Source of the DNA: JAVVHH01 sp964613945
GTDB taxonomy: Bacteria > Pseudomonadota > Alphaproteobacteria > Acetobacterales > Acetobacteraceae
Assembly: GCA_964613945.1 (NCBI GenBank)
Contig: CAZTJC010000018.1
Coordinates: forward strand, 1-64,000
Direction: 5' to 3'
Length of the DNA stretch: 64,000 bases
Part shown: positions 6,550 to 15,443 of the stretch, piece by piece
Layout of the letters: the number at the start of each line of letters is the position of its first letter
Numbering within the stretch: the stretch's first letter is position 1
Made by a program: the position numbers and the translations under genes
Notes under the pieces: generated by a model
What the model was told of the DNA's origin: nothing
Databases searched by the model: none
What the model saw: the letters and a program-made list of their open reading frames with translations, nothing else

Positions 6550-9038
6550 CGAAGCGACGGCCCGAGGCGGGAAAGCAATTCTCCCGCCTCGGGCCGCGAC
6601 GGTGCCGCCTGATACATTGCACCGAGCAGCCTGAGCCCGGCGGCGCGGTCCTCGGCATCGGCCGGCGGCGCGATCAAGGCGCCAGCCATGGCCAAGAGTG
6701 GACGATAGGCCGGGTCGAACGCCGGGCTGAGGCGAATGGCGTCGAGCAGTCCCGGGATGGCGGCATTCATTAGGTCGCGCTGGTCCAGCCCGTCCGGGAT
6801 CGCGGCGCCTGCCTCAAGAAATCGGTCGCGCGCGCGACGGTAGCCGTCCAATGCGGCATCGCCCGAAGCGGGTATGGGGTCATCCATCTCGTGCAGCACC
6901 TGCAGCAGCAGCGACGCCGGCGGGGCCTGCAGCGCGCGGACGTTGCGCTGGGCGTCGAGGGCCACGAACGGGTCGTCGTCGGTGTTCAGCGGGCCAGGTC
7001 CGGCCAGCGGCGCGACGCTGCCCAGCGACAGGCCGAGCAGGTCGATCGGACGACGCAGCCCGGTCCGCTCCAGCGCCGCGCGAGCCGCGGGCGCATCGAG
7101 GCGCCGCCCGAGATCGGCGAGGTTGAGTGCGGCACCGTCGCGCGTGCCGATCAGCGCCAGCATCGGCGTCTGTAGGCTCAAATGCGCCAGCCACGCCGTG
7201 CCGCCCGGGAACGCCGCGAGAAAGGAGCGGGTGATCGCGTGCAGCGAGGCATCGTCGAGTTGGTAAAGCGGTAGCCACTGGCAGAACAGGCCGCCGGGCG
7301 CGAGACGGTCGCGCACGGCGTTGAAGTGCTCGAGCGTGTAGAGCGCGCCGGTGCCGTCGAGGGCGGGATGAAACAGGTCGGCGACGATCACGTCGTAGCT
7401 GCCGGGTGCGGAGGCGACGAAACGCCTGCCGTCGGCCACGATCACCGGCGGCAGCGCCGGTGCCCCGGGCGCGGCGAAGTGCGGCAGCAGGCTAACCACT
7501 TCAGGCGAGAGTTCGACGCCAGTGGCCTCAATCCCTGGCAGCGCCGCCGCACCGGCCAGCGTCGCGCCGGTGCCGACGCCGAGGAACAGGGCGCGCCGGG
7601 GGTTCGGATGCAGCAGCAGCGGGATGTGCGCCTGCCGCCAATCGGAAAGCTGCGAGCCCGAGCCGCCCATGCGGAAGTGTCCGTTCACCTCCAGGAATAG
7701 ATCACCCGCTTGGTCCCGCACAACGCTGGCAGTCGCCGTGGGTCCCTCGCGCGTGTCCAACCAAGCGCCTCCCGCCGGTACGCGCACCAGAGGCACGCCG
7801 GGCCAGAGCAGGATCGCCACCGCCGCCGCAGCCAGCGGCACCGCCCGCCAGGTCGATCGCGGCATCATAATAAGGTAGCCGAGCGCGACGGCGGCGATCC
7901 CGCGCACTGCGCCCAGCGTCGGGATGATCGCCAGCGACGCCACCGCCGGCGCCACGGCCGCACCCAGCGCGTTGACGCCCATCGCCCAGCCTAGCGAGCC
8001 ACGCTCGTCGCGCACCAACTGGCTGAGGCAGGCGAACAGCGCGCCCATCGCCGCCGCCGGAATCACGAACAGCCCGGCGGCCACCGCCAACTCGGCCCCC
8101 ATCGATACCACCCCGGCGTCGAGCGCCATCGGGCCGACCCATCGCACCAGCCCGGCCGTCAGCACCGTCGCGGCGGAAGCGACGGTCAGCAGGTGGGCCA
8201 GCACCGCCCTGCCCGGCGCGATGCCGGCCCGCTGCCACAGCAAGCTGCCGATCGCGGTGCCGAACAGATACGCCCCCAGCAGGACGGCGAAGCTGTGAAT
8301 GGTGTTCTGCAGTAATTGCGCCGCCAGGCGGATCGCCAGCACCTCGAAAGCGATGCCCAACAGCCCGGTCCCCGCCAGCAGCAACAGCCAGCGCCGCCCC
8401 TGCCCGGCCGGTTGCCGCGGCACCGCCCGGGCCGGTCCGATGGTCGACGCCATCAGCACACAGGCGACGTTGATGACGGCCAGGGTCAACAGTGTGCGGC
8501 TGACGCCGAGCCAGGGCAGCAGCACGAAGACGCTGGCCAGGCAGCCCGCCATCGCGCCAGCGGTGTTGGCGCCGTAGACCAGCGCGACGACGCGTGCGCC
8601 GGGTCGAAGCTGCGTCATCACGCGTTCAAGCGCGATCAACGTGCCACCCATTGCCGCCGTCGCCGGCAGCAGCACCAGCGCCGGCAGCGCAAAGCCGGCG
8701 GCTCCAAGCAGCATCGCCGGCGGTTGCGGCCCCAGGGACGAAACAAAGGCGCGCCCGGCCGCCGGCAGCAGCCAGACGCTGACCACCGCCCACAGCGCGA
8801 TGACGATCTCCAGCAAGGCGTAGATCAGCGCCGGCCGGCGGCTGCGGCCGATGGGGCCATCGAGCAACAGGGCGCCGAGCGCCAGGCCGGCGAAGAACCC
8901 GGTGACGACGCCGAGCGTGGCCATCATGTCGGACCCCAGCGTCGCCGACAGAATGCGGGTCCAGACGACCTCGTAGGCCAGACCGGCAAAACCCGACCCG
9001 GCCAGCATCGCTCCCAGAAGGAGAGGGTTCAACCGCAT
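6546..9038 (-). CDS. Membrane spermidine-synthase-like protein (fused MFS/spermidine synthase type)
   Basis: An 830-residue protein. The first 480 or so residues are hydrophobic and hold about 12 or more membrane helices, starting MRLNPLLLGAMLAGSGFAGL, typical of fused MFS/spermidine synthases. A spermidine-synthase-like methyltransferase fold follows: ALFLGVGTGATLAG (SAM-type Gly motif), TGVELSPEVVSLLPHF, VIVADGRRFVA and YDVIVADLFHP. The last 150 residues look alpha-helical and TPR-like. Such proteins are usually annotated as polyamine aminopropyltransferases but their true substrate is rarely known. The ATG at 9038 was chosen because the longer open frame upstream codes an Arg-rich stretch overlapping the next gene. 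It lies 17 bp downstream of a small exported protein gene. Confidence 0.75.
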   Translation of the reverse strand: MRLNPLLLGAMLAGSGFAGLAYEVVWTRILSATLGSDMMATLGVVTGFFAGLALGALLLDGPIGRSRRPALIYALLEIVIALWAVVSVWLLPAAGRAFVSSLGPQPPAMLLGAAGFALPALVLLPATAAMGGTLIALERVMTQLRPGARVVALVYGANTAGAMAGCLASVFVLLPWLGVSRTLLTLAVINVACVLMASTIGPARAVPRQPAGQGRRWLLLLAGTGLLGIAFEVLAIRLAAQLLQNTIHSFAVLLGAYLFGTAIGSLLWQRAGIAPGRAVLAHLLTVASAATVLTAGLVRWVGPMALDAGVVSMGAELAVAAGLFVIPAAAMGALFACLSQLVRDERGSLGWAMGVNALGAAVAPAVASLAIIPTLGAVRGIAAVALGYLIMMPRSTWRAVPLAAAAVAILLWPGVPLVRVPAGGAWLDTREGPTATASVVRDQAGDLFLEVNGHFRMGGSGSQLSDWRQAHIPLLLHPNPRRALFLGVGTGATLAGAAALPGIEATGVELSPEVVSLLPHFAAPGAPALPPVIVADGRRFVASAPGSYDVIVADLFHPALDGTGALYTLEHFNAVRDRLAPGGLFCQWLPLYQLDDASLHAITRSFLAAFPGGTAWLAHLSLQTPMLALIGTRDGAALNLADLGRRLDAPAARAALERTGLRRPIDLLGLSLGSVAPLAGPGPLNTDDDPFVALDAQRNVRALQAPPASLLLQVLHEMDDPIPASGDAALDGYRRARDRFLEAGAAIPDGLDQRDLMNAAIPGLLDAIRLSPAFDPAYRPLLAMAGALIAPPADAEDRAAGLRLLGAMYQAAPSRPEAGELLSRLGPSLR
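6558..6596. terminator. 15-bp hairpin shared by convergent genes
   Basis: A perfect 15-bp inverted repeat (CGGCCCGAGGCGGGA and its complement) with a 9-nt loop starts 9 bp after the PEP-CTERM stop. It lies inside the last codons of the convergent minus-strand gene. No T-run follows on the plus strand, so it may act as a Rho-independent-like or RNA-stabilising hairpin rather than a classic terminator. Confidence 0.55.
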
Positions 9039-9055
9039 GTAAACAACACGATGGC

Positions 9056-9358
9056 TTAGTAAGCGCGTCCCGGCACACCCAGCGTCTCGCCCGGCCGCAA
9101 CACGTACGGTTTGACGCGGACGATCCATCGCGCATGAGCCACGGCCGGCGCGCAGTCCTCGACCTCTCCGGCGTTGAGTTCGGTCTCGGCGGTGTTCAAT
9201 TCGCTCTCGGCGAACCGGCGGGAGATGTCCCCCGCCGGCAACGTCGCCGCATAGCGCCGAGTGTCGGCAAGTTCGTCCAGGCACGCCTGCTCCGCCGGGC
9301 CAGCCCAGACCGGGCTGACCGAGAAGAGAAGGACGAACGCGACGGCGAACTTGCTCAT
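9056..9358 (-). CDS. Small exported protein of unknown function
   Basis: A 100-residue protein with a clear signal peptide (MSKFAVAFVLLFSVSPVWAG, cleavage after WAG). The mature part is helical and acidic (EQACLDELADTRRYAATL, ESELNTAETELNAGEVEDC), with two cysteines that could form a disulfide, and ends in a short basic tail. The ATG at 9358 directly precedes the signal; the longer upstream frame overlaps the PHP gene and is rejected. It sits 11 bp after the PHP gene and 17 bp before the spermidine-synthase-like gene, so it is the middle gene of a three-gene minus-strand operon. I do not recognise the family. Confidence 0.65.
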   Translation of the reverse strand: MSKFAVAFVLLFSVSPVWAGPAEQACLDELADTRRYAATLPAGDISRRFAESELNTAETELNAGEVEDCAPAVAHARWIVRVKPYVLRPGETLGVPGRAY

Positions 9359-9369
9359 CCGGGTCAAGC

Positions 9370-11391
9370 TTATCGGGCCGAGGCCTGCGCACCAGCCAAG
9401 CTGGCCGCCATGTCGGCGTTCTTCTCGACCAACAGCTTGTCGGTGCCGACCGGGCGGAAGAAGATCGGGTTGGCGTAGAAGTAGAGGTTGGAATACGCCT
9501 CGACGTCGTTGTCGACGCGGCGGGTGCCGTTGATGGTCGGCATGTGGGCGGGACATGCCGGGTCGGCGCAGGGAATGTTGTCGATCAGCGTGTCGATGGT
9601 CGGGTTGCCCTGGCTGTCCGACGCATTGGGGGTCGCCGGCGGGATGTTGGTGCCGCGGGCGCGCAGGTAGAACGGCCCGGTCGTGGGTGCCACGAAGGTG
9701 GTGGTGAACTCGAGACGGTAGCCGGTCGCCAGCGGCGTCAGCGTCATCACCTTGCTCGCTCCGGCGGCGCCGGCAGCGTTCGGGTTGTAGGCGCTTTGGA
9801 AGATCCGCGTGGAGGTGTTGTAGACCAGCGACGCACCGGCCACGCCGCTCTGGTTGACCGGCTGATTGTAGCGCGGGTCGCTCGGCGCGATGACGCCGGT
9901 GATGTCGCCGCGGATCAGGTCCACGTGGTCGACCTGCGGCGCGTTGAGCGGCTGGGCGAGGCCGATCTGCGCCAGGATCGGGTTGTTGAAGCTGTACGGG
10001 CTGTTGTTCTTCATCGGCACGGTCATGCGCATCTCGACCGTGATGGTGTCGCCCGGGGTGTATTCCAGCGTCTGACCCATCGTCTTGGTCACGCCGTTGA
10101 CCGTGGCGCGGTAGGTGAAGTCCGACCCGATCAGGTCGCCCGGCACGGAGAAGGTGTTACCCGAGCGCATGCCGTCGACCACGCTCTGGGCGCGGAAGGC
10201 GGTCTGGTTGGGGATGTAGAGGCGGGTGAACTCGCCGGGGAAGAAGTCAGCCGTGGTGGCCAGGTCGCGGGCGCCGAACACGCCGCGCTGATGCCAGTCG
10301 GAGCTGATGAACATGAATGAGTTGCGGCCTTCGCCGAGCAGGCCGTCCCACAGGCCGCCCAGTTTGGCGGTGTAGACGCCGCCGCCGCCATAGGTGGCGC
10401 CGCCGACGGCGTTGCTCGAATAGGAGTGGTTGTTCTCGGCGAAATGTCCGGGCGACTCGATGCCGATGGCGACCGTCGGGCCGGCATTGTTGAAGTCGCG
10501 GAAGTTCTCGATGTTGAACCCGGCCGACGTGGTGGCGCTGAACGCGCCGGCACGCTCGGTATGGGTCGGGACGTAGTAGCTGGTCAGCGGCGCGTTGGCC
10601 TGCAGCCAGGCGACGCTCATCACCGACTTCTGGTGCCCGAGCGTGCCGTTGTTGTTGAAGCTCTTACCGGTCCAGACCGACTGCCCGTTGGCATCCACCG
10701 GCCCGGTGGTGTCCGCATCCGAACGGTCCCACCGGTACTCGAATTCGGCCATCTTGTTGGCATTGCCGGTCCCGCTGGTGGGGAACTCGCCGTTCAGCAC
10801 CGCGACATCGGTATGTTCGTGACCCGGCGTGATCGTCTCGAGACCCTCGATGACGACCTTCTTATACTGCTGCGACTTCTGGACGATGATCGGGTATTCG
10901 ACCTCGCCGATCGACTGCCAGCGATACATGTTCTGCACCCGGCGCGACGTCGTGGCACCCGGCGGGGTCAGCGTCGAGAATGACGGATCGCCCTTGATCT
11001 GGCTGATGGTAATGCCCTGGATGCTCTGGCCCAGCGTGTCGGTCCAGTAGGTGGTGGTGTCGCCGTTGCTGGCGGTAGTGTCGCTGAAGCGGCAGTCGCG
11101 GTTGCCGGACCCACCGTGGTTGCCGTGAGTGAACCAGTCGATGCCGAAATTCGGCACGCCGCCGGTGTTGCCGGACCCCAGCGTGCGGTCGAGCAGATAG
11201 CCGGTCGAGACCGAACCGTCGGTGCAGGTCGTGTGGTTGTGCATGTCGCCAGCGACGTAGGGCGAGTTCTTGATGAAGGGCTTGTTGGGCACCCAGCTCT
11301 GCGCGCTGGCGGCGGTAGAAAGGCCGCCCGAAAGGCCGATGGTGACGCTGGCAGCCCCGGTGATCGCTAGCGCGATACGCGATGAGGACAT
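9370..11391 (-). CDS. Secreted PHP-domain putative metal-dependent hydrolase
   Basis: A 673-residue exported protein with signal peptide (residues 1-30, cleavage near ASAQ). Directly after it lies GDMHNHTTCTDGS: D49, H51, H53 and D58 match the first metal-binding motif of PHP phosphoesterases (DxHxHTxxSDG). Further candidate metal ligands are DWFTHGNHGG, the ETITPGHEHTD region, and SSDWHQRG. The C-terminal 200 residues are beta-rich (YTPGDTITVEMRMTV...) and may be a separate domain. PHP proteins hydrolyse phosphoesters using two or three metal ions; an exported, long member suggests a scavenging phosphatase, which is inference. It begins a three-gene operon and diverges from the PpiC-like gene. 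Confidence 0.7.
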   Translation of the reverse strand: MSSSRIALAITGAASVTIGLSGGLSTAASAQSWVPNKPFIKNSPYVAGDMHNHTTCTDGSVSTGYLLDRTLGSGNTGGVPNFGIDWFTHGNHGGSGNRDCRFSDTTASNGDTTTYWTDTLGQSIQGITISQIKGDPSFSTLTPPGATTSRRVQNMYRWQSIGEVEYPIIVQKSQQYKKVVIEGLETITPGHEHTDVAVLNGEFPTSGTGNANKMAEFEYRWDRSDADTTGPVDANGQSVWTGKSFNNNGTLGHQKSVMSVAWLQANAPLTSYYVPTHTERAGAFSATTSAGFNIENFRDFNNAGPTVAIGIESPGHFAENNHSYSSNAVGGATYGGGGVYTAKLGGLWDGLLGEGRNSFMFISSDWHQRGVFGARDLATTADFFPGEFTRLYIPNQTAFRAQSVVDGMRSGNTFSVPGDLIGSDFTYRATVNGVTKTMGQTLEYTPGDTITVEMRMTVPMKNNSPYSFNNPILAQIGLAQPLNAPQVDHVDLIRGDITGVIAPSDPRYNQPVNQSGVAGASLVYNTSTRIFQSAYNPNAAGAAGASKVMTLTPLATGYRLEFTTTFVAPTTGPFYLRARGTNIPPATPNASDSQGNPTIDTLIDNIPCADPACPAHMPTINGTRRVDNDVEAYSNLYFYANPIFFRPVGTDKLLVEKNADMAASLAGAQASAR

Positions 11392-11571
11392 GAAATTGTG
11401 CTCCGATTGACGGTCTTGTCGTGATGGGACTTCATTACCGTCCGTTCATGTTTCCTCGATAGCGGCAGCAGATAGCGTTTCGATGAAGCTTTGATGACGG
11501 CCGGGATGCAGGCGTGACACCGCGCCGTGCAGGCTCCAATGAGCCGCCGCAAGACAATCGGAACAGCTTCT

Positions 11572-12390
11572 ATGGTCGATACCTCCAGCCGGACCGGCCG
11601 ACTGGCCCGCTTCATCCGGCGCGAGCCGCTGGTCCACTTCGTCGCCCTCGCCGGCCTCATCTTCGGCGCCGACGCGATCCTGCATCCGCCCGACCGCACC
11701 GCCCGCGTCATCACCGTCACCCGGGCGATGCGCGACACGATGGCGACCAATTTCGACGAGGACCGCGACCGCAGGGCGACGCCGGCGGAGCTGAACGCCA
11801 TGGTCGAGAACTGGGTGGCCAGCGAGATCCTGTATCGCGAAGGCAAGCTGCTCGGCGTCGATCGCGGCGACGACACCATCCGCGACCGCATCGCCTTCAA
11901 GCTGCAGCTGATGATCTTCAGCCAGCTCGAGGCTCCCAACCCGACCGGCGCCGAGCTGCATGCCTGGTTCGAGAAGAACCGCGACCGCTTCGACGAGCCG
12001 GAGCGCGTCAGCTTCTACATCGGCGCCCCCACCGACGAGGCCGCCGCGCGCCGCAACCTCGGCGCCATCGAATCCGACGAGGACCCCGACGAACTGCAGC
12101 GCACCACGCGCGCCATGATCGGCCGCCCCATCTCCAGCATTCAGCCGGTGTTCGGCAACGCCTTCCGCGACGGCCTGCTCGCGCTGCCGCTGCATCGCTG
12201 GAGCGTGCTCCAGTCCAACGAAGGCTGGCACGTCGTCCGCCTCGACTCGCGCCGGGCGGTCGAGCCCGCCCGCTTCGAGGACGTCAGCGACGAGGCACTG
12301 AAGCTGTATCAAACCGACGCCGTCCGCGCCCGCGCCTGGGACGCCGTCAAGCGCCTGCGCACGACCTATGACGTGCGGTACGAACCATGA
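11572..12390 (+). CDS. PpiC/parvulin-like membrane-anchored peptidyl-prolyl isomerase
   Basis: A 272-residue protein with an N-terminal anchor (LVHFVALAGLIFGADAIL) and a periplasmic body with a helical SurA_N-like region (ELNAMVENWVASEILYREG) and a parvulin-like region (ERVSFYIG..., then QSNEGWHVVRLDSRR). The end GWHVVRLDSR is typical for PpiC domains of this family. The internal rotamase core is weakly conserved. In many proteobacteria such a gene precedes a HupE/UreJ_2 gene, exactly as here (4-bp ATGA overlap). The start is uncertain: GTG 11527 and ATG 11539 are in frame; 11572 leaves a short basic segment before the anchor. Confidence 0.7.
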   Translation: MVDTSSRTGRLARFIRREPLVHFVALAGLIFGADAILHPPDRTARVITVTRAMRDTMATNFDEDRDRRATPAELNAMVENWVASEILYREGKLLGVDRGDDTIRDRIAFKLQLMIFSQLEAPNPTGAELHAWFEKNRDRFDEPERVSFYIGAPTDEAAARRNLGAIESDEDPDELQRTTRAMIGRPISSIQPVFGNAFRDGLLALPLHRWSVLQSNEGWHVVRLDSRRAVEPARFEDVSDEALKLYQTDAVRARAWDAVKRLRTTYDVRYEP

Positions 12391-13343
12391 TCCGCATCCT
12401 CGCCGTGCTGCTGCTGATCGCCGGCGCCGCCCGCGCGCATGAGCCGGCGATGGGCGTGCTCGAACTGCGCGAGGTCAATCCCGGCCGCTACGTCGCGGGC
12501 TGGACGCTCGAACCCACGATCGGCGCCGACAAGGTGCAGATCAGTTTCCCGTCGCAATGCCACTTCGCCCTGCCTAGCCTCGAGTGCGGCGCCGGCGGCC
12601 TGGTCGGGCGCGTCACCATCGACAATCTCGGCGCCAACATGTCCGCCGTGCTGCTCAAGCTCGTCCCGCTCGGCGGCGACGCCCGCAGCTACACGCTCAC
12701 CTCCGGCAACCCGGCCGTCTCCATCCTCGGCATCGGCACGCCCACCTGGCAGACCTGGCGCGACGTCGCCGCCACCTATGTCAACGTCGGCATCGACCAC
12801 ATCCTGCTCGGCATCGATCACCTGCTGTTCGTGCTCGGCCTGATCTTCATCGTTCGCGGCGGCTGGCGCTTGGTGAAGACCATCACCGCCTTCACCCTTG
12901 GGCACAGCGCATCGCTGGCTGCCGCCGCCTACGGCCTGATCGGCGTGCCGGAAGCGCCGCTCAACGCCTGCATCGCGCTCTCCATCGTGTTCGTCGGGCT
13001 GGAGATCGTGAAACTGCACCGTGGCGAAGGCGGGCTGACGGCGCGATATCCGTGGGCGATCGCGTTTAGCTTCGGGCTGGTGCACGGCATCGGCTTCGCC
13101 AGCGCCTTATCGGTGCTGGGCATCGAGCACGCGCTCCTGTTTCCGGCGCTGCTGTCGTTCAACGTCGGCGTCGAAATCGGTCAGCTCGCCTTCGTGTCCG
13201 TCGTGCTGCTGCTGCTATGGGCGCACCGCAAGCTCGGCGCCACGCTGTCCGGCTGGGCCGAGGAGTTGCCGGGCTATGCCATCGGGGTGGTGGCGACCTT
13301 CTGGTTCCTGGGCCGCATGGTCCGCTTGCTGGCGGTGGCATGA
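12387..13343 (+). CDS. HupE/UreJ_2 family membrane protein
   Basis: A 318-residue protein: signal peptide (residues 1-17, cleavage near ARA-H), an exposed N-terminal beta domain of about 115 residues with two Cys, then six or seven membrane helices carrying the family motifs GIDHILLGIDHLLFVLGL, TLGHSASLAAAA and LVHGIGFASAL. The His/Asp pairs within helices suggest a nickel- or cobalt-type metal site, as in HupE permeases. No hydrogenase or urease genes are nearby, so the metal use is unknown. It overlaps both the PpiC-like gene before and the next HupE-like gene after by 4 bp. Confidence 0.8.
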   Translation: MIRILAVLLLIAGAARAHEPAMGVLELREVNPGRYVAGWTLEPTIGADKVQISFPSQCHFALPSLECGAGGLVGRVTIDNLGANMSAVLLKLVPLGGDARSYTLTSGNPAVSILGIGTPTWQTWRDVAATYVNVGIDHILLGIDHLLFVLGLIFIVRGGWRLVKTITAFTLGHSASLAAAAYGLIGVPEAPLNACIALSIVFVGLEIVKLHRGEGGLTARYPWAIAFSFGLVHGIGFASALSVLGIEHALLFPALLSFNVGVEIGQLAFVSVVLLLLWAHRKLGATLSGWAEELPGYAIGVVATFWFLGRMVRLLAVA

Positions 13344-13942
13344 TGCGCGCTTTCACCCTCGGAGCACTTCTCCTCGCCGCCACGGTAAGTCCGGCGTCGG
13401 CACATATCGTGTCTTCGCGCCTGGGCGACTTCTATGGCGGGGCGCTGCACCCGCTGACCGGCTTGCCAGATATCGTGATCTGGCTCGCGCTCGGTCTGGT
13501 CGCCGCGCTGCAGCCGCTGCGCTGGTCGCGCTGGATCGTGTTGGCGTTTCCTGCCGGGCTGCTGGCCGGGTTCCTCGCGGGCATTGCCGCTGGCTGGAGC
13601 ACCGACCCGATCACGCTCAGTGCGGCGCTGATGATCGGCCTGGGCTTGCTGGCCGCCGCCGCGGCGCGGTTGCCGGGCGGTCTTTTGCTGATGCTGGCCG
13701 CCATCGTCGGGATCGCCCGGGGCGCGGCCAACGCCAGCGGGCTCGATCCGCAGACCGACCCGGTGTTGTTCGGGGCCGGGCTGCTGTTGGCGGGCTACGC
13801 CGTGGTCACGCTGGTGGTCGCTGGTGCCGCCACGTTCCGCGGTGCGGGCGCGCCATGGCGCACGATCGCGCTGCGGGCCGGCGGCAGCTGGATCGCCGCG
13901 GTCGGCCTCATGGTCGGCGGCTTCGCCCTGGCTGGGCTTTAG
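13340..13942 (+). CDS. HupE/UreJ-like membrane protein, divergent
   Basis: A 200-residue protein with a signal peptide (cleavage near ASA-H) and five to six membrane helices. The motif HPLTGLPD occupies the place of the HupE motif HPLSGLDH, so one Asp/His pair of the usual metal site is changed. The rest keeps HupE-like spacing (AGFLAGIAAGWS, LGLLAAAAARLPGGLLLMLAAIVGIARGAANAS). The start is the first ATG of ATGATG and overlaps the previous stop. It converges on, and overlaps by 4 bp, the third HupE gene. It may be a partner subunit of the neighbouring permease; this is inference. Confidence 0.65.
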   Translation: MMRAFTLGALLLAATVSPASAHIVSSRLGDFYGGALHPLTGLPDIVIWLALGLVAALQPLRWSRWIVLAFPAGLLAGFLAGIAAGWSTDPITLSAALMIGLGLLAAAAARLPGGLLLMLAAIVGIARGAANASGLDPQTDPVLFGAGLLLAGYAVVTLVVAGAATFRGAGAPWRTIALRAGGSWIAAVGLMVGGFALAGL

Positions 13943-14529
13943 GCCAGCGCCTCGCGCAGAAACACCATCCCCAGCACCGCCACGCCGGCCCCGGCCAGCC
14001 GGACCGCGTAACCGCCCGAACGGTATTTCGTCAGCAGCCCGGCCGAGATCCCGCATGCGTGCAACAGGCCGGTCGCCACCACGAAGCCGACGCCATAAGC
14101 CAGCGCATTCGAGGCCTCCGGCAGTTCCTGCCCATGCGCATAGCCATGGAAGATCGCGAACACCGACACGATGATCGCCGCGATCCACAGCGGCGGCTGC
14201 GCGGCGAATGCGACGGCGAGGCCGAGCACGACGGCCGAAAGCGCGATCATCAGCTCCGGCGGCGGCACCGGCACGCCCACCACGCCAAGCACCGCGCCGA
14301 ACGCCATCACCAGCGGGAACGCGATCGGCAGCACCCAGATCGCCGGCGCGCCCAGCATCGCACCCCAAAGGCCGACCGACACCATCGCCACCAGGTGATC
14401 GAGCCCGGAGAGCGGATGCATGAACCCGCTGAGCAGCCCGCCGGGCACGCCGGCCTCCGTATGCGCCCAGGCCGGATGGCTCACCGTCAGCGCGGTGATG
14501 ACGACGGTGAGCAAGTGTCGAAATTTCAC
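13939..14529 (-). CDS. hupE: HupE/UreJ family nickel/cobalt-type permease
   Basis: A 196-residue classic HupE: signal peptide ending near AWA, mature N-terminus HTEAG, then six helices with the hallmark motifs HPLSGLDHLVAMVSVGLWG and FAIFHGYAHGQELP. HupE proteins import nickel (or cobalt) by facilitated diffusion. It stands alone on the minus strand, convergent with the divergent HupE-like gene and divergent from the serine protease gene. No hydrogenase or urease genes are visible. I see no convincing riboswitch in the 90 bp upstream. Confidence 0.85.
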   Translation of the reverse strand: MKFRHLLTVVITALTVSHPAWAHTEAGVPGGLLSGFMHPLSGLDHLVAMVSVGLWGAMLGAPAIWVLPIAFPLVMAFGAVLGVVGVPVPPPELMIALSAVVLGLAVAFAAQPPLWIAAIIVSVFAIFHGYAHGQELPEASNALAYGVGFVVATGLLHACGISAGLLTKYRSGGYAVRLAGAGVAVLGMVFLREALA

Positions 14530-14619
14530 GGGTGTTCTCCAGATGAGGACTGCGTCTTACTCAGTCGGTCGATGCATGGCATGTGACGGTTCCGCTCTAG
14601 CCACGTGTCGGAGCCACGA

Positions 14620-15372
14620 ATGTCGTCCTTTCGCCTGATCTGGTTCGCCCTTGCCTGTCTCGTTGTGCGCCCGGCTACAGCAGCGTCGATACCGCCTTCG
14701 GTGCTGCCGGGCCTCGGCCCCGGTGCGGCGCGCGTGGCGGTCGATGCCACCCAAGCGCCCTGGCGTGGCGTGGTGCGAGTGCAGACCGAGATCGGCGGCC
14801 GCTGCACCGGCGCGCTGATCGGCCCGCGGCTGGTGTTGACCGCCGCGCATTGCTTGTTCGGCCGCGGCACCGGTCGGCTACTGCGGCCGTCGTCCATTCA
14901 CGTGCTGTCCGGCTACGACCATGGCGACTTCGCCGGACACGCCCGCGCCGTCGGCGTCGAGATCGGGGCTGGCTTTGCCGTCGGCCCGAACGGCGAACGC
15001 CTTCCGGCGGCCTCGCCCGATGCGGACTGGGCCGTCCTGACCCTCGACGCACCTCTCGGCACGGCCGACCGCGTCCTGCTGCTGCTCCGGCAACTGCCAG
15101 CCAGCGGCACGCCAGTCATGCTCGGCGGTTACGAGCAGGATCGGGCGCAGGTCCTGGTCGCCGATATCGCTTGCGCCGTCGATGCCGCCGTCCGCGATGG
15201 CGCAGCGACCCTGTTGCAGCACTCCTGCGCCGGAACCCGTGGGGTCAGCGGGGCGCCGCTGCTGGCGCGTGCGCCGGGTGGAGGTTGGGGCATCGTCGGC
15301 GTCGCGTCGATCGCCGGGGTCGCCGCGTCGGGCGGCTTCGCGGTGCCGGCCACGCTCATTCCGATACGCTGA
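14620..15372 (+). CDS. Secreted trypsin-like serine protease
   Basis: A 250-residue S1-family (chymotrypsin-fold) protease with a signal peptide (residues 1-22, cleavage near ATA-A). The catalytic triad is visible: H77 in LTAAHC, D136 in DADWAVLTL, and S210 in GTRGVSGAPLL. Four or more Cys could form two disulfides (C62-C78 type loop around His). Length equals a single catalytic domain without PDZ, so it is not DegP. The ATG at 14620 has GGAG 7 bp upstream; a GTG at 14605 is less likely. Substrate unknown. The dehydrogenase gene follows after 71 bp. Confidence 0.85.
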   Translation: MSSFRLIWFALACLVVRPATAASIPPSVLPGLGPGAARVAVDATQAPWRGVVRVQTEIGGRCTGALIGPRLVLTAAHCLFGRGTGRLLRPSSIHVLSGYDHGDFAGHARAVGVEIGAGFAVGPNGERLPAASPDADWAVLTLDAPLGTADRVLLLLRQLPASGTPVMLGGYEQDRAQVLVADIACAVDAAVRDGAATLLQHSCAGTRGVSGAPLLARAPGGGWGIVGVASIAGVAASGGFAVPATLIPIR

Positions 15373-15443
15373 AACGCCGATTGGGGCTTGACGCCAGCGC
15401 GCCGAGGCGGTGCCTGAAACCGCAATCAGCTTTGGATATCGTC

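Noticed and set aside
6874..9059. Several plus-strand frames opposite the spermidine-synthase-like gene
   Set aside because: No recognisable domain, and the minus strand has SAM-binding motifs and membrane helices.
14530..14619. Cobalamin or nickel riboswitch before hupE
   Set aside because: Only 90 bp are available and I find no conserved riboswitch core or strong stem.
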